Below are positions 26,604 through 34,650 of a stretch of 64,000 nt of DNA, piece by piece. The stretch spans positions 806,001 through 870,000 of the forward strand of contig OZ242267.1 of NCBI GenBank assembly GCA_965207335.1, given 5' to 3'. The DNA is from G965207335 sp965207335 (GTDB taxonomy: Bacteria > Pseudomonadota > Gammaproteobacteria > PS1 > Pseudothioglobaceae). The position numbers and the translations under genes are program-made. Numbering within the stretch: position 1 is the first letter of the stretch; the number at the start of each line of letters is the position of its first letter. The notes beneath the pieces are model-generated. The model was not told the origin of the DNA. It was given only the letters and a program-made list of their open reading frames with translations, and ran no database searches.

Positions 26604-27136
26604 ATGAAATTTGAAAAACCACTAAAGACAAAAGTATTTTTTTGGTTTTGGTGTTATTGCCAATAAATTCGTTTGCGCAAGGTTGTTTCCAATCGTCAAT
26701 TCTCAGCCCATCACCATTCATGGGGAATGACGGTGAAATATTTAAAATTGATGATGGTTCAATGTGGGAAGTTAAATACGAGTATGAGTATTTATATGAA
26801 TATTATCCTAGTATAGTAATCTGTCCAAGCAAAGGTAAATTAATCATAGGTGATAAGTCACTAAATGTTGAAGTGATTTCTTCAGTGGGTCAAAAAGAAA
26901 ATAGATCTCCCGCTAGCGCAGCCACGATTGAAACCCAGATAGATGGTGATTTTGAAGGGTTTGAGGGTGAAACAATTATTAAACTAATGAATGGACAGAT
27001 TTGGCAACAATCTGAATATTGGTATCACTATCATTATTCATTTATGCCTAAAGTACTTATATATGAACAAGGCGGTAGCTACAAAATTAAAGTTGATGGA
27101 ATTGATAAATCAGTCGGTGTCACTCGTTTACATTAA
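26604..27136 (+). pseudogene. Cassette 1: secreted duplicated-domain protein, frameshifted at a T run
   Basis: AAAGGAAG and an ATG at 26604 open MKFEKPLKTKVFF, after which a run of seven T (26638ff) leaves the frame. One more T would continue into LVLVLLPINSFAQ, completing a textbook signal peptide, and then 150 residues to the stop at 27136. The mature part holds two related halves, each with a D/NG(S/Q)xW motif (DDGSMWEVKYEYEYLYEYY and MNGQIWQQSEYWYHYHYSF), a type I recall from other integron cassettes. The function is unknown. The frameshift could be a mutation, a sequencing error in the homopolymer, or slippage. TTG at 26642 alone would give a protein without a full signal peptide. Confidence 0.65.
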
Positions 27137-27178
27137 TGCATACAGAGAAAATACACTTGAACGGCAAAAAGGACAAAT

Positions 27179-27967
27179 ATGGATCTTAATGTGAATTCAG
27201 CTTGGAGCGCAGTAAGTGCTGTATTGAAAAACACATTCTCCTTTTATGATATTAAGGAGATAGTAGGCTTGGCTGGCTTCGATTCAACAAAAATATCTCA
27301 TCTAGTTCAACGCTCTGGTAGTAGTGTAAGCAAAGGGCAGCTTATAACTGTAATAGAGCAACACCTATCAGAGTTTAGCATTAGTGATAAACGCCACTTT
27401 CTAAATATTGTTGTTGAAGAAATGCTTGCAAGAAATAACATCATTGAAGAACAACTTGAAAAATATTTATCTCGGCTTGGTTGGCAGGTTATAGGTAGTT
27501 CTGTAATTCCAATCGAGATATTAGATCGAAAAGAGCTAGAAGAATTAGACGAATCTTGTAAACAAGATTTAATAAAAGCAGCCATGCGATTCAGAGATGG
27601 CGATCTGAGTGGTGCTTTATCGTCAGCATGTGGAGCGGTAGATTCAATTACTAACAAAATTTACAATGAAAAACAACTTGGGGACGCTGGGAAGGCATCT
27701 TTTCAAGAGCGTTGCAAAGTAACCCTAAATGCTGTTGGTATTTTTAAAAACGTAGAGAATGATTTAAAAGATATAAGCTGGGTAGATTCTGGCATAGTTC
27801 CGTTTAATAAAAACTTTGAAGGAGCATTAAATCAAGCTGCTTATGTGATGCAGAGCCTAAGAGCAAACATGTCAGATGTCCATGGCACTAAGCCAGTTTT
27901 AAAGTCGCTAGTGTTTGACAGTATTAAATGGGCTCAAATAATTATCCGCTTATTAGGTGGGCATTAA
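27179..27967 (+). CDS. Cassette 2: abortive-infection C-terminal (Abi-C)-like protein
   Basis: A 262-residue soluble protein preceded by AAAGGAC. The N-terminal half (about 20-90) is helical and resembles a death-like or adaptor-type helical bundle. The C-terminal half (about 125-260) has the features of the Abi-C family: DLSGALSSACGAVDSITNKIY, and near the end SDVHGTKPVLKSLVFDS with a hydrophobic last helix. Abi-C proteins occur in phage-defence loci, but their mechanism is poorly known. No attC lies between cassette 1 and this gene, so both may ride in one cassette, which ends in the attC at 27971-28042. It appears less AT-rich than the flanking chromosome, consistent with import. Confidence 0.7.
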   Translation: MDLNVNSAWSAVSAVLKNTFSFYDIKEIVGLAGFDSTKISHLVQRSGSSVSKGQLITVIEQHLSEFSISDKRHFLNIVVEEMLARNNIIEEQLEKYLSRLGWQVIGSSVIPIEILDRKELEELDESCKQDLIKAAMRFRDGDLSGALSSACGAVDSITNKIYNEKQLGDAGKASFQERCKVTLNAVGIFKNVENDLKDISWVDSGIVPFNKNFEGALNQAAYVMQSLRANMSDVHGTKPVLKSLVFDSIKWAQIIIRLLGGH

Positions 27968-27970
27968 AGT

Positions 27971-28042
27971 GCATAACAAGGCGCTCGTTCGGACGCAAAC
28001 TACGCTGCGCTTCGTTTGCGCCGCACAGCTTGGTCGTTATAT
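27971..28042 (+). other. attC site ending cassette 2
   Basis: Inverse core GCATAAC (27971-27977) and core GTTATAT (28036-28042) bracket an imperfect palindrome. The arm GCTCGTTCGGACGCAAAC pairs with GTTTGCGCCGCACAGC, leaving a C and an A unpaired in the top strand (G and T in the bottom strand, the canonical extrahelical bases recognised by IntI). Length is 72 bp. It is strikingly GC-rich compared with the flanks. The apparent TTG start of the next open frame at 28016 falls inside it and is not real. Confidence 0.9.
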
Positions 28043-28066
28043 CTAAAATACTACAAGGATAATATT

Positions 28067-31015
28067 TTGAGAAGTTTAGTCGAACAGATTGAAATTAAAA
28101 TCTCTGAAACAAGCCAATTAGAAACTCGCAAAGTAAAAAACCTATCAATAGTTAAAAAAGCTAAACAAGATATCACATCAGCTAATAAGACTATATTTGA
28201 AAAAATTGTAGAAATAGTAAGCTTTGGTTTAATTCAATATAACGAAAAATATAATAATATTATTGAAATAAATCAGCGTCTCATTGTCAAGTTTGAGCAA
28301 GAAATAAATCAGATAAATCAAAGTATTGAATTTATTGAGGCGGAAATTAATGACCTTAAGATAAATCTCAAAAACAAATTAAATCAATTTAAAACCAAAC
28401 TTGTAGAGTTTCAAAATAAACTAATATCATTTACAAACGATAGATACATTGACACCTACACAAGAATTGAATTGATTCATAAATTAGAGGGCATCATATC
28501 AAATCAAGAAGAATTTTTATTAGATAAAAATATACAACCTTTTATTGCTGATATCGAAGCATTTCGTCGCGATTCTAACAAATGGATTAGTAATAAAAAC
28601 AAAGCCTTTGTTGCGAGTGAAAAAATAAAAGAAAAAAACTTCTTTGATACTGTCGAATCTAACCCATTAACAGAAAAACAAAAAGATGCCGTGCTTATTA
28701 ATGAAAATAATAATCTCATATTGGCGGGGGCTGGTTCTGGAAAAACCAGTGTAATTGTTGCCAAAGTAATCTATTTGATTAGGAAAAATATTGTTCATCA
28801 AAATACAATATTGGTACTGGCTTTCAATAGAAATGCAAAAAAGGAATTAGAGGGTAGGTTTAAAGAAAAAAATATACATGTAAAAATAAAAACCTTTCAT
28901 TCGTTTGGATTAAGCATTATTGCAGAGTCTATCTCTCAAAAGCCAGATTTATGTCCAATGACTGAATCACCTGTAAATATGACAAAATTCATTAAGGATA
29001 CTATTTATGGATTGCTATCTTCAATGGGTGAATTTTTAGATAGTTTTACAAGTTTTATGGCTTATTTCAGAATCCCGTATAAGAGTGAATCAGAGTTTTC
29101 TAGTCTTGGAGAATATTATGATTATCAAAAAAGCTATGATATGAAAGCTCTAAAACATAAAGTTGAGGCTAAGGGTGAAAATCAAGGGGAAAATTTAACA
29201 ACTTTAAAGGAAGAAACAGTAAAAAGTCATCAAGAGCTTGTAATTGCAAATTTTTTAACCTTGAACGGCATTAAATATTTATACGAAGAGCCTTATAAAC
29301 ATAAGACTTGGACAATAGAAAAAAGACAATATAAACCTGATTTTTATTTACCTGATTTTGATGTTTATATTGAACATTTTGGTATAGATAGAGATGAAAA
29401 TACAGCACCTTACATAAATAAAAAGGAGTATTTAGATGGCATTGAATGGAAAAAACAAAAACATCAAGAGCATGGAACAACCTTAGTACAGACCTTTAGT
29501 TATGAATTTACTGAAGACATCTTGCTTCCATTGTTAAAAGAAAAACTGTTGAAGTGTGATGTTATATTTATAGAACTTACTTCGGCAGAAATCCATGAGC
29601 TATTAAAAGAAACGATTGAGGATAATACATTTACTAAATTATTCACAACATTTTTGCAACACTACAAATCAAATATGCATGAACTTGACGAAATAAAGCA
29701 AAAAGCTATTGAAACAAAAAGTCAAAGAACAAAATTGTTTATTAAACTATTTGAATTTATATTTACCGAATATGAAAAATTTCAAGATAGAAATGATTGT
29801 ATTGATTTTGACGATATGATTGTAAAAGCTGTAAATTTAATAGAGTCTGGGAAATACACGCACCAGTTTAAGCATATTTTTATAGATGAGTTTCAAGATA
29901 TTTCAACAACAAGAATGTTGCTAATAAGAAAATTATTACCAATTAACAACACCTCAATGACAGTAGTTGGTGATGATTGGCAATCCATTAATGCGTTTGC
30001 AGGAAGTAATATAAAAATTATTCAAGATTTTACAAAAATATTTGGACTCTCTCAAACAATTAAATTAGATTACACCTTTAGGTTTGATAATATCGTATCA
30101 GATATAGTCTCTGACTTTATTCAAAAAAACCCACATCAAATTAAGAAAAAAATTAAAACTATTAAAGAACAAGATTTAACCAAATTTAGTATTTTGCTAT
30201 ATTGGGACACTGGAGACACTCAGTCAGATTTAATAAAAATAATAGATCTAATTGCCAGAAAGGAAAATGATGCAGAAATATTAATATTGGCTAGATATAA
30301 CTTTTTATTAACTGAGTTAAGGGGTGTTTTTAAAAATAAGTATCTAAATTTTGACATAAGTTTTTCTACTATTCATGGCTCAAAAGGGAATGAGGCCGAT
30401 TATGTTATTGTTTTAAATATAAATAAGGGAAAATTTGGCTTTCCCTCAAAAATTGAAGACGATCCGATATTAAATTTGGTTATACCAGAAGGTGATGAAT
30501 TTAAGGATGCAGAAGAGAGAAGATTGTTTTATGTAGCACTTACTAGAACAAAAAAGAATGTATTTTTACTTAGTAATATGTATGAAAAATCCACCTTTAT
30601 TGAGGAGGTTATTAAAAATAACCAAGATGACATTTTCTTTTTAAACGACCCAAAAATAAAATTAATAAATTGTCCTGAGTGTAAAACTGGTTTATTGAGA
30701 AAAAGAAAGCAAGGTAAAAATACTAATAAACATTTTTATGGGTGTAATAATTTTCCTAGGTGTAAATATACAGAGAATGTGCAATATTGCCCAGAATGTA
30801 GCGAAGAAGTCTTTAGAACTGAAGACAATAAAAATGCTAAATGTTCCAATGATACTTGTGATTTTGAAACTGAATTGTGCGTAGAATGCGGGGGATATAT
30901 GATAGAAAGAAATGGGAAATACGGAGAATTTCTAGGATGCACGAATTATCCAAAATGTAGTCATACATTGCAAGTAAATGAAAGCAATATTGTAACCATT
31001 AATGATGTTTTTTGA
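28067..31015 (+). CDS. Cassette 3: UvrD-type helicase with nuclease-like insert and zinc fingers
   Basis: A 982-residue superfamily 1 helicase starting at TTG 28067, eight bases after AAGGA; the longer frame begins inside attC. Order: N-terminal coiled coil (about 1-200); Walker A AGAGSGKTSVIV near 222; an insert at about 382-485 with YKPDFYLPDFDVYIEHFG, like the PD-(D/E)xK-type inserts of some UvrD relatives, though the lysine is not obvious; Walker B HIFIDEFQDI near 605; GDDWQSINAFAGS; STIHGSKGNEADYVI; and ERRLFYVALTRTKK near 820. Residues ~868-980 hold two topoisomerase-type C4 zinc fingers around a third four-cysteine unit. It should unwind DNA with 3'-5' polarity; in a defence context it may process phage DNA. 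At 3 kb it is a very long cassette. Confidence 0.9.
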   Translation: MRSLVEQIEIKISETSQLETRKVKNLSIVKKAKQDITSANKTIFEKIVEIVSFGLIQYNEKYNNIIEINQRLIVKFEQEINQINQSIEFIEAEINDLKINLKNKLNQFKTKLVEFQNKLISFTNDRYIDTYTRIELIHKLEGIISNQEEFLLDKNIQPFIADIEAFRRDSNKWISNKNKAFVASEKIKEKNFFDTVESNPLTEKQKDAVLINENNNLILAGAGSGKTSVIVAKVIYLIRKNIVHQNTILVLAFNRNAKKELEGRFKEKNIHVKIKTFHSFGLSIIAESISQKPDLCPMTESPVNMTKFIKDTIYGLLSSMGEFLDSFTSFMAYFRIPYKSESEFSSLGEYYDYQKSYDMKALKHKVEAKGENQGENLTTLKEETVKSHQELVIANFLTLNGIKYLYEEPYKHKTWTIEKRQYKPDFYLPDFDVYIEHFGIDRDENTAPYINKKEYLDGIEWKKQKHQEHGTTLVQTFSYEFTEDILLPLLKEKLLKCDVIFIELTSAEIHELLKETIEDNTFTKLFTTFLQHYKSNMHELDEIKQKAIETKSQRTKLFIKLFEFIFTEYEKFQDRNDCIDFDDMIVKAVNLIESGKYTHQFKHIFIDEFQDISTTRMLLIRKLLPINNTSMTVVGDDWQSINAFAGSNIKIIQDFTKIFGLSQTIKLDYTFRFDNIVSDIVSDFIQKNPHQIKKKIKTIKEQDLTKFSILLYWDTGDTQSDLIKIIDLIARKENDAEILILARYNFLLTELRGVFKNKYLNFDISFSTIHGSKGNEADYVIVLNINKGKFGFPSKIEDDPILNLVIPEGDEFKDAEERRLFYVALTRTKKNVFLLSNMYEKSTFIEEVIKNNQDDIFFLNDPKIKLINCPECKTGLLRKRKQGKNTNKHFYGCNNFPRCKYTENVQYCPECSEEVFRTEDNKNAKCSNDTCDFETELCVECGGYMIERNGKYGEFLGCTNYPKCSHTLQVNESNIVTINDVF

Positions 31016-31037
31016 TTTTGTTGCAAGTTTTAAAAAG

Positions 31038-31094
31038 ATATAACAAAGCATTCCACCTGACCGCTAACGCGGCAGCTGAATTCAAGCGTTATAT
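31038..31094 (+). other. attC site ending cassette 3
   Basis: ATATAAC (31038-31044) and GTTATAT (31088-31094) are perfect complements. Between them ATTCCACCTGACCGC pairs with GCGGCAGCTGAAT around a TAAC loop, leaving C and A of the top strand unpaired, one C/G mismatch and every other position matched. The site is 57 bp, a minimal classical attC with the two canonical extrahelical bases. Immediately after it, at 31099, the chromosome's own dispersed repeats resume, so this is the end of the array. Confidence 0.95.
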
Positions 31095-31098
31095 ACAG

Positions 31099-31684
31099 AG
31101 AGTTTTAGGGACACAATACTTAATTACACCATATTTGTAAGATGAGATTGCCACGCCTTTTTACAAAGTCTCGCAATGACGGTGGGTATAATTCTAATTC
31201 TCAATTCTTGGTACTTCTTTAAAACCACACCACGAATTATCTCACGACAAAAATGTAACTTACAGGCACAATGTCTATATTGGGAGTTTGAGGGGCAGTT
31301 GTACCATAATTATAATGAAGGAATGAGTTCTGCCCCTCAATTAAAAAAACAATTGCTGTTAGGGGTTTGGGGATATTCCCCAAAGTAAGCTTTGCTTACT
31401 ATTTTAAGTACTTTTTTTAATAGGCAGTTGGCATAATTCCAATTTATTATTCTGGGTGCTTTTTATATCGTCATTGTAAGCACTGCTTTTTAGTGTGTGG
31501 CAACATACTGGTACTCAATTATTCCAATTTATTATTCTGGGTGCTTTTTTAAATCACACCGCTTTTGTAAGATGAGATTGTCACACCTTTTACAAGTCTC
31601 GCAATGACGGTGGGTATAATTCCAATTCGTTATTCTGGGTGCTTTTTTTAATAGGCAGTTGGTATAATTCCAATTCGTTATTGT
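31099..31684. repeat. Dispersed repeats after the integron array
   Basis: AGTTTTAGGGACACAATACT also occurs at 2461 (as ...GGGACATAATACT), so the array was inserted in, or ended at, a repeat. A palindrome (31140-31183), a 230-bp element with the perfect GAGGGGCAG/CTGCCCCTC pair (31225-31400) and several GTCATTGTAAGC palindromes follow. No gene is supported in this 968-base gap. Confidence 0.75.
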
Positions 31685-31955
31685 GGGTGCTTTTTATACC
31701 GTCATTGTAAGCACTGCTTTTTAGTGTGTAGCAATCTCAGGCAATTATGCTGGGTATAAAAAAATAATGTACCTGAATAAATATATCACAAGTCCGACTC
31801 GTTATTAATTAAAGCGAAATAAGGGGGTACTTTTTTTTAAATAGCCAAGAAATTACCCTAACAAAGTTAAGCAAAAAACAAGACTTAGGCAAATATAGTA
31901 AACAAGATGCAGATAAATGGCTTAAAGAATACGATAAGGCAGTAAAATCATAAAT
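31685..31955 (+). repeat. Module-border repeat, copy C
   Basis: Third copy of the unit seen at 20800 and 23200, again ending in the degenerate pentapeptide tail. It lies directly before the monooxygenase-like gene and the restriction-modification block, 8 kb from copy B. Confidence 0.85.
31846..31953 (+). pseudogene. Remnant of the pentapeptide gene 3' end, copy C
   Basis: Reads QEITLTKLSKKQDLGKYSKQ through KWLKEYDKAVKS; a point change at the old stop (TAA to TCA) adds one codon. Otherwise it matches copies A and B. Confidence 0.82.
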
Positions 31956-31983
31956 AATCATAATTTTAATTTTAAGGAGAAAC

Positions 31984-32283
31984 ATGAGTAAATACTTTGT
32001 AATAGTATCGTTTGAATTACACAAGGGGCAATTAGAAAATTGGCAGATATTATCTAAGGAGATTTACCAAGATTTAAAAACAGCCGATGGCTTTATTAGT
32101 CGTGATTCTGGTATTGATGAAAATAAACGGGTATATTGCCTAGTTAAATGGCAATCTAAAACCCAGCAAGAGTCGAACATGAAACGCTTAGAGTCAGGGG
32201 ATAATTGGGGTAATACTATGGCACGATTTGGCAGTATTGCTAATATGGCTACTATGCAATCAAATAATTTAGATATTTTTTAA
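31984..32283 (+). CDS. Small antibiotic-biosynthesis-monooxygenase-like (ABM) protein
   Basis: A 99-residue protein with a perfect ribosome site (AAGGAG) before ATG. The pattern FVIVSFELHKGQLENWQIL, later DGFISRDSGID and VYCLVKWQSKTQQESNM, fits a dimeric alpha/beta-barrel (ABM/EthD-like) domain. Such domains include quinol monooxygenases and heme-degrading enzymes, but many have no known activity. Its last 22 codons (from MARFG to LDIF) and the following leader of the next gene are copied upstream of the FRG-TPR gene at 34651-34737. Confidence 0.7.
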   Translation: MSKYFVIVSFELHKGQLENWQILSKEIYQDLKTADGFISRDSGIDENKRVYCLVKWQSKTQQESNMKRLESGDNWGNTMARFGSIANMATMQSNNLDIF

Positions 32284-32292
32284 GTAGGTTTT

Positions 32293-33852
32293 ATGCAAAA
32301 CTTAATTACTATAAAAGAGGCTAGCATTTGGGCCTCAAATTATATAGGCAAAAATGTTAGTCCTGCTAATATATCGTATTTAATACAATATGCAAGAGTT
32401 GCTAAGAAAACTCATAATGGTAGTACTGTTGTTAATCGTGATGAGTTAAAACATTATTACAACTCTCAAAAACCCAAAGAAGAGCATTATAAAAACACCT
32501 TAGGAAATGACTTAAATTGGCATTTATCTTTTGAACAATATAAAGAGGCAGAAACTACCAAACATGTACATAGACTGCATTCTTATAAGGGTAAATTTAT
32601 ACCGCAATTAGTTGAGTATTTTTTAGATAGTCATACCGATAGCTTTAAAAAACAAGTATTTTTTAATAAAGGCGAGGCAATACTTGACCCTTTTTGTGGC
32701 AGTGGTACAACACTTATACAAGCAAATGAGTTAGGTTTAAATGCTATTGGTATTGATGTATCAACATTTAATGCTTTTATTAGCAATACAAAAATCGCCA
32801 ATTATAATGTTGAGGATATTTTAAACGAGGCTACTAAAATAAGTCAAAATTTAGCAAAATTCCAACAACAAAAACAAAATACTATTTTTGAAACCGAGCT
32901 ATTAGCAGAGCTTAAAACTTTTAATGCTGAGTTTTTTCCATCACCTGATTTTAAATATAAAGTTAGCCAAAAAATAATTGATGATAAAGCCTATGGCAAT
33001 AAAAAGGCAGGCGATTTTTTAGTAATTTATCAAAACCTTATTAAAAAATACAATATAAAACTTACCCAGAATAGTAACAATAATACATTTTTGGATAAAT
33101 GGTTTTTACAGGCAATTAGAGATGAGATAGATTTTGTATTTAAGCAAATTAAAACTATAAAAAACCCAGCAAGTAAAAAAATATTATCTTTAATACTAAG
33201 TCGTACAACCCGCTCAGTTAGAGCAACAACTCATGCTGATTTAGCAACTCTAAAAACCCCAATTACCACAACTTATTATTGCAAAAAACACGGCAAAATA
33301 TGTAAGCCATTATTCTCTATATATAACTGGTGGAAAAGATATGTAATAGACACTGTAAACCGTATCAAAGAATTTGACAAACTAAAAACTAATACTTTTC
33401 AATATTGTTTAACAGGCGATAGTAGAGAGATAAATATAGCCAAAAAATTAACTAAAATAGCCCCACATATCAAAAAATTTGCTGGTATTTTTTCATCACC
33501 TCCTTATGTAGGCTTAATTGATTATCATAACCAACATGCTTATGCCTATGATTTATTTGGTTTTGATAGAAAAGATGAGCTAGAAATAGGCGCCTTATAT
33601 AAAGGACAAGGCAAACATGCAAGGGAATCTTATACAACAGGTGTTGCTGATGTGCTAATTAATAGCAAAAAATATTTAAAACAAGATTATGATATATTTT
33701 TAGTTGCCAACGATAAATACAATCTTTATCCAAAAATCTCCCAGCTAGCTAATATGAATATTGTTAATAGATATAAAAGACCAGTATTAAATAGGGTTGA
33801 AAAAGATAGATCTGCTTATGCAGAAATTATTTTTCATTTAAAAGAGAAGTAA
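32293..33852 (+). CDS. Type II DNA methyltransferase with N-terminal helix-turn-helix
   Basis: A 519-residue methyltransferase of the restriction-modification pair. Residues 1-60 look like an excisionase/MerR-type DNA-binding helix-turn-helix (TIKEASIWASNYIG), which might also regulate expression. Motif I is LDPFCGSGTT at 131-140 followed by NAIGID, and the catalytic motif IV is SSPPY near residue 400, the SPPY form typical of N4-cytosine methyltransferases. Motif I precedes motif IV with about 260 residues between, an alpha-like order with target recognition in the middle. The endonuclease gene follows after one base. It modifies host DNA so that the partner enzyme does not cut it. Confidence 0.88.
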   Translation: MQNLITIKEASIWASNYIGKNVSPANISYLIQYARVAKKTHNGSTVVNRDELKHYYNSQKPKEEHYKNTLGNDLNWHLSFEQYKEAETTKHVHRLHSYKGKFIPQLVEYFLDSHTDSFKKQVFFNKGEAILDPFCGSGTTLIQANELGLNAIGIDVSTFNAFISNTKIANYNVEDILNEATKISQNLAKFQQQKQNTIFETELLAELKTFNAEFFPSPDFKYKVSQKIIDDKAYGNKKAGDFLVIYQNLIKKYNIKLTQNSNNNTFLDKWFLQAIRDEIDFVFKQIKTIKNPASKKILSLILSRTTRSVRATTHADLATLKTPITTTYYCKKHGKICKPLFSIYNWWKRYVIDTVNRIKEFDKLKTNTFQYCLTGDSREINIAKKLTKIAPHIKKFAGIFSSPPYVGLIDYHNQHAYAYDLFGFDRKDELEIGALYKGQGKHARESYTTGVADVLINSKKYLKQDYDIFLVANDKYNLYPKISQLANMNIVNRYKRPVLNRVEKDRSAYAEIIFHLKEK

Positions 33853-33853
33853 T

Positions 33854-34639
33854 ATGTCACTATCAAATAATCAAGTAATTGCTATACAAGAAATAATTAC
33901 TAAAAGTTTAAAAAATAAATTTAAAACACATAATCCAGAACCAGCAGTTATGCCTTTTCATACTAGATTACTTGGAAAAGATAGACTGGCACTTTATTCA
34001 TTTATACACTCTTTAAATACAAATTTTGGCACAACTATTTTTGAGCCAGTTGCTTTATCTATTGCCTCTAATCGCTTTAAAGTAACAAAAAAACAAATAA
34101 AATCTAGTACAAATATAAGTAGTCAAGCACAAACAAAAATCCAAAATATAATGAATGATTTAACTACTGCTAGTAAAAAGCCTAACAAATTAAAAGAGAT
34201 TGAAATAATTAGAAAGGTTTGCCAAAAAGGTAAAATACAAGCTATTAAACCAACTAAAATTGATCTTTACCTTGAAGACCATAAAAATAATGTTTACTTA
34301 ATTGATTTAAAAACAGCAAAACCTAATAAAGGTGGATTTAGAGAATTAAAACGCACATTATTAGAATGGAGTGCTACTGCTCTTTATAAAAACCCAGCAG
34401 TAAAAATTAATACCTTAATTGCCATACCCTATAATCCTTATCAGCCTAAGCCTTATCAACGCTGGACTATGGCTGGAATGCTTGATTTAGAATATGAGTT
34501 AAAAGTTGCAGAGGATTTTTGGAATTTTTTGGGTGGTGAAGATACATATAATGATTTATTACAATGTTTTGAATGCGTTGGTATTGAGTTAAGAGGCGAG
34601 ATTGATGAGTATTTTTTAACATTTAACACCACTAAATAA
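33854..34639 (+). CDS. Type II restriction endonuclease, TdeIII-like
   Basis: A 261-residue nuclease partner of the preceding methyltransferase; its ATG follows the methyltransferase stop by one base. The N-terminal stretch MPFHTRLLGKDRLALYSF and LNTNFGTTIFEPVA are hallmarks I associate with the RE_TdeIII (TdeIII/MjaII) family, for which GGNCC specificity has been described. The PD-(D/E)xK core is visible as TKIDLYLED, then YLIDLKTAKPN near residue 150. The recognition site of this enzyme is inferred at best. The pair is bracketed by copies of the monooxygenase gene tail. Confidence 0.85.
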   Translation: MSLSNNQVIAIQEIITKSLKNKFKTHNPEPAVMPFHTRLLGKDRLALYSFIHSLNTNFGTTIFEPVALSIASNRFKVTKKQIKSSTNISSQAQTKIQNIMNDLTTASKKPNKLKEIEIIRKVCQKGKIQAIKPTKIDLYLEDHKNNVYLIDLKTAKPNKGGFRELKRTLLEWSATALYKNPAVKINTLIAIPYNPYQPKPYQRWTMAGMLDLEYELKVAEDFWNFLGGEDTYNDLLQCFECVGIELRGEIDEYFLTFNTTK

Positions 34640-34650
34640 ATTATTTAGGT

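Noticed and set aside
28016..28066. Upstream start for the helicase giving 17 extra residues
   Set aside because: The TTG and following codons lie in the attC palindrome; the TTG at 28067 has a proper ribosome site.
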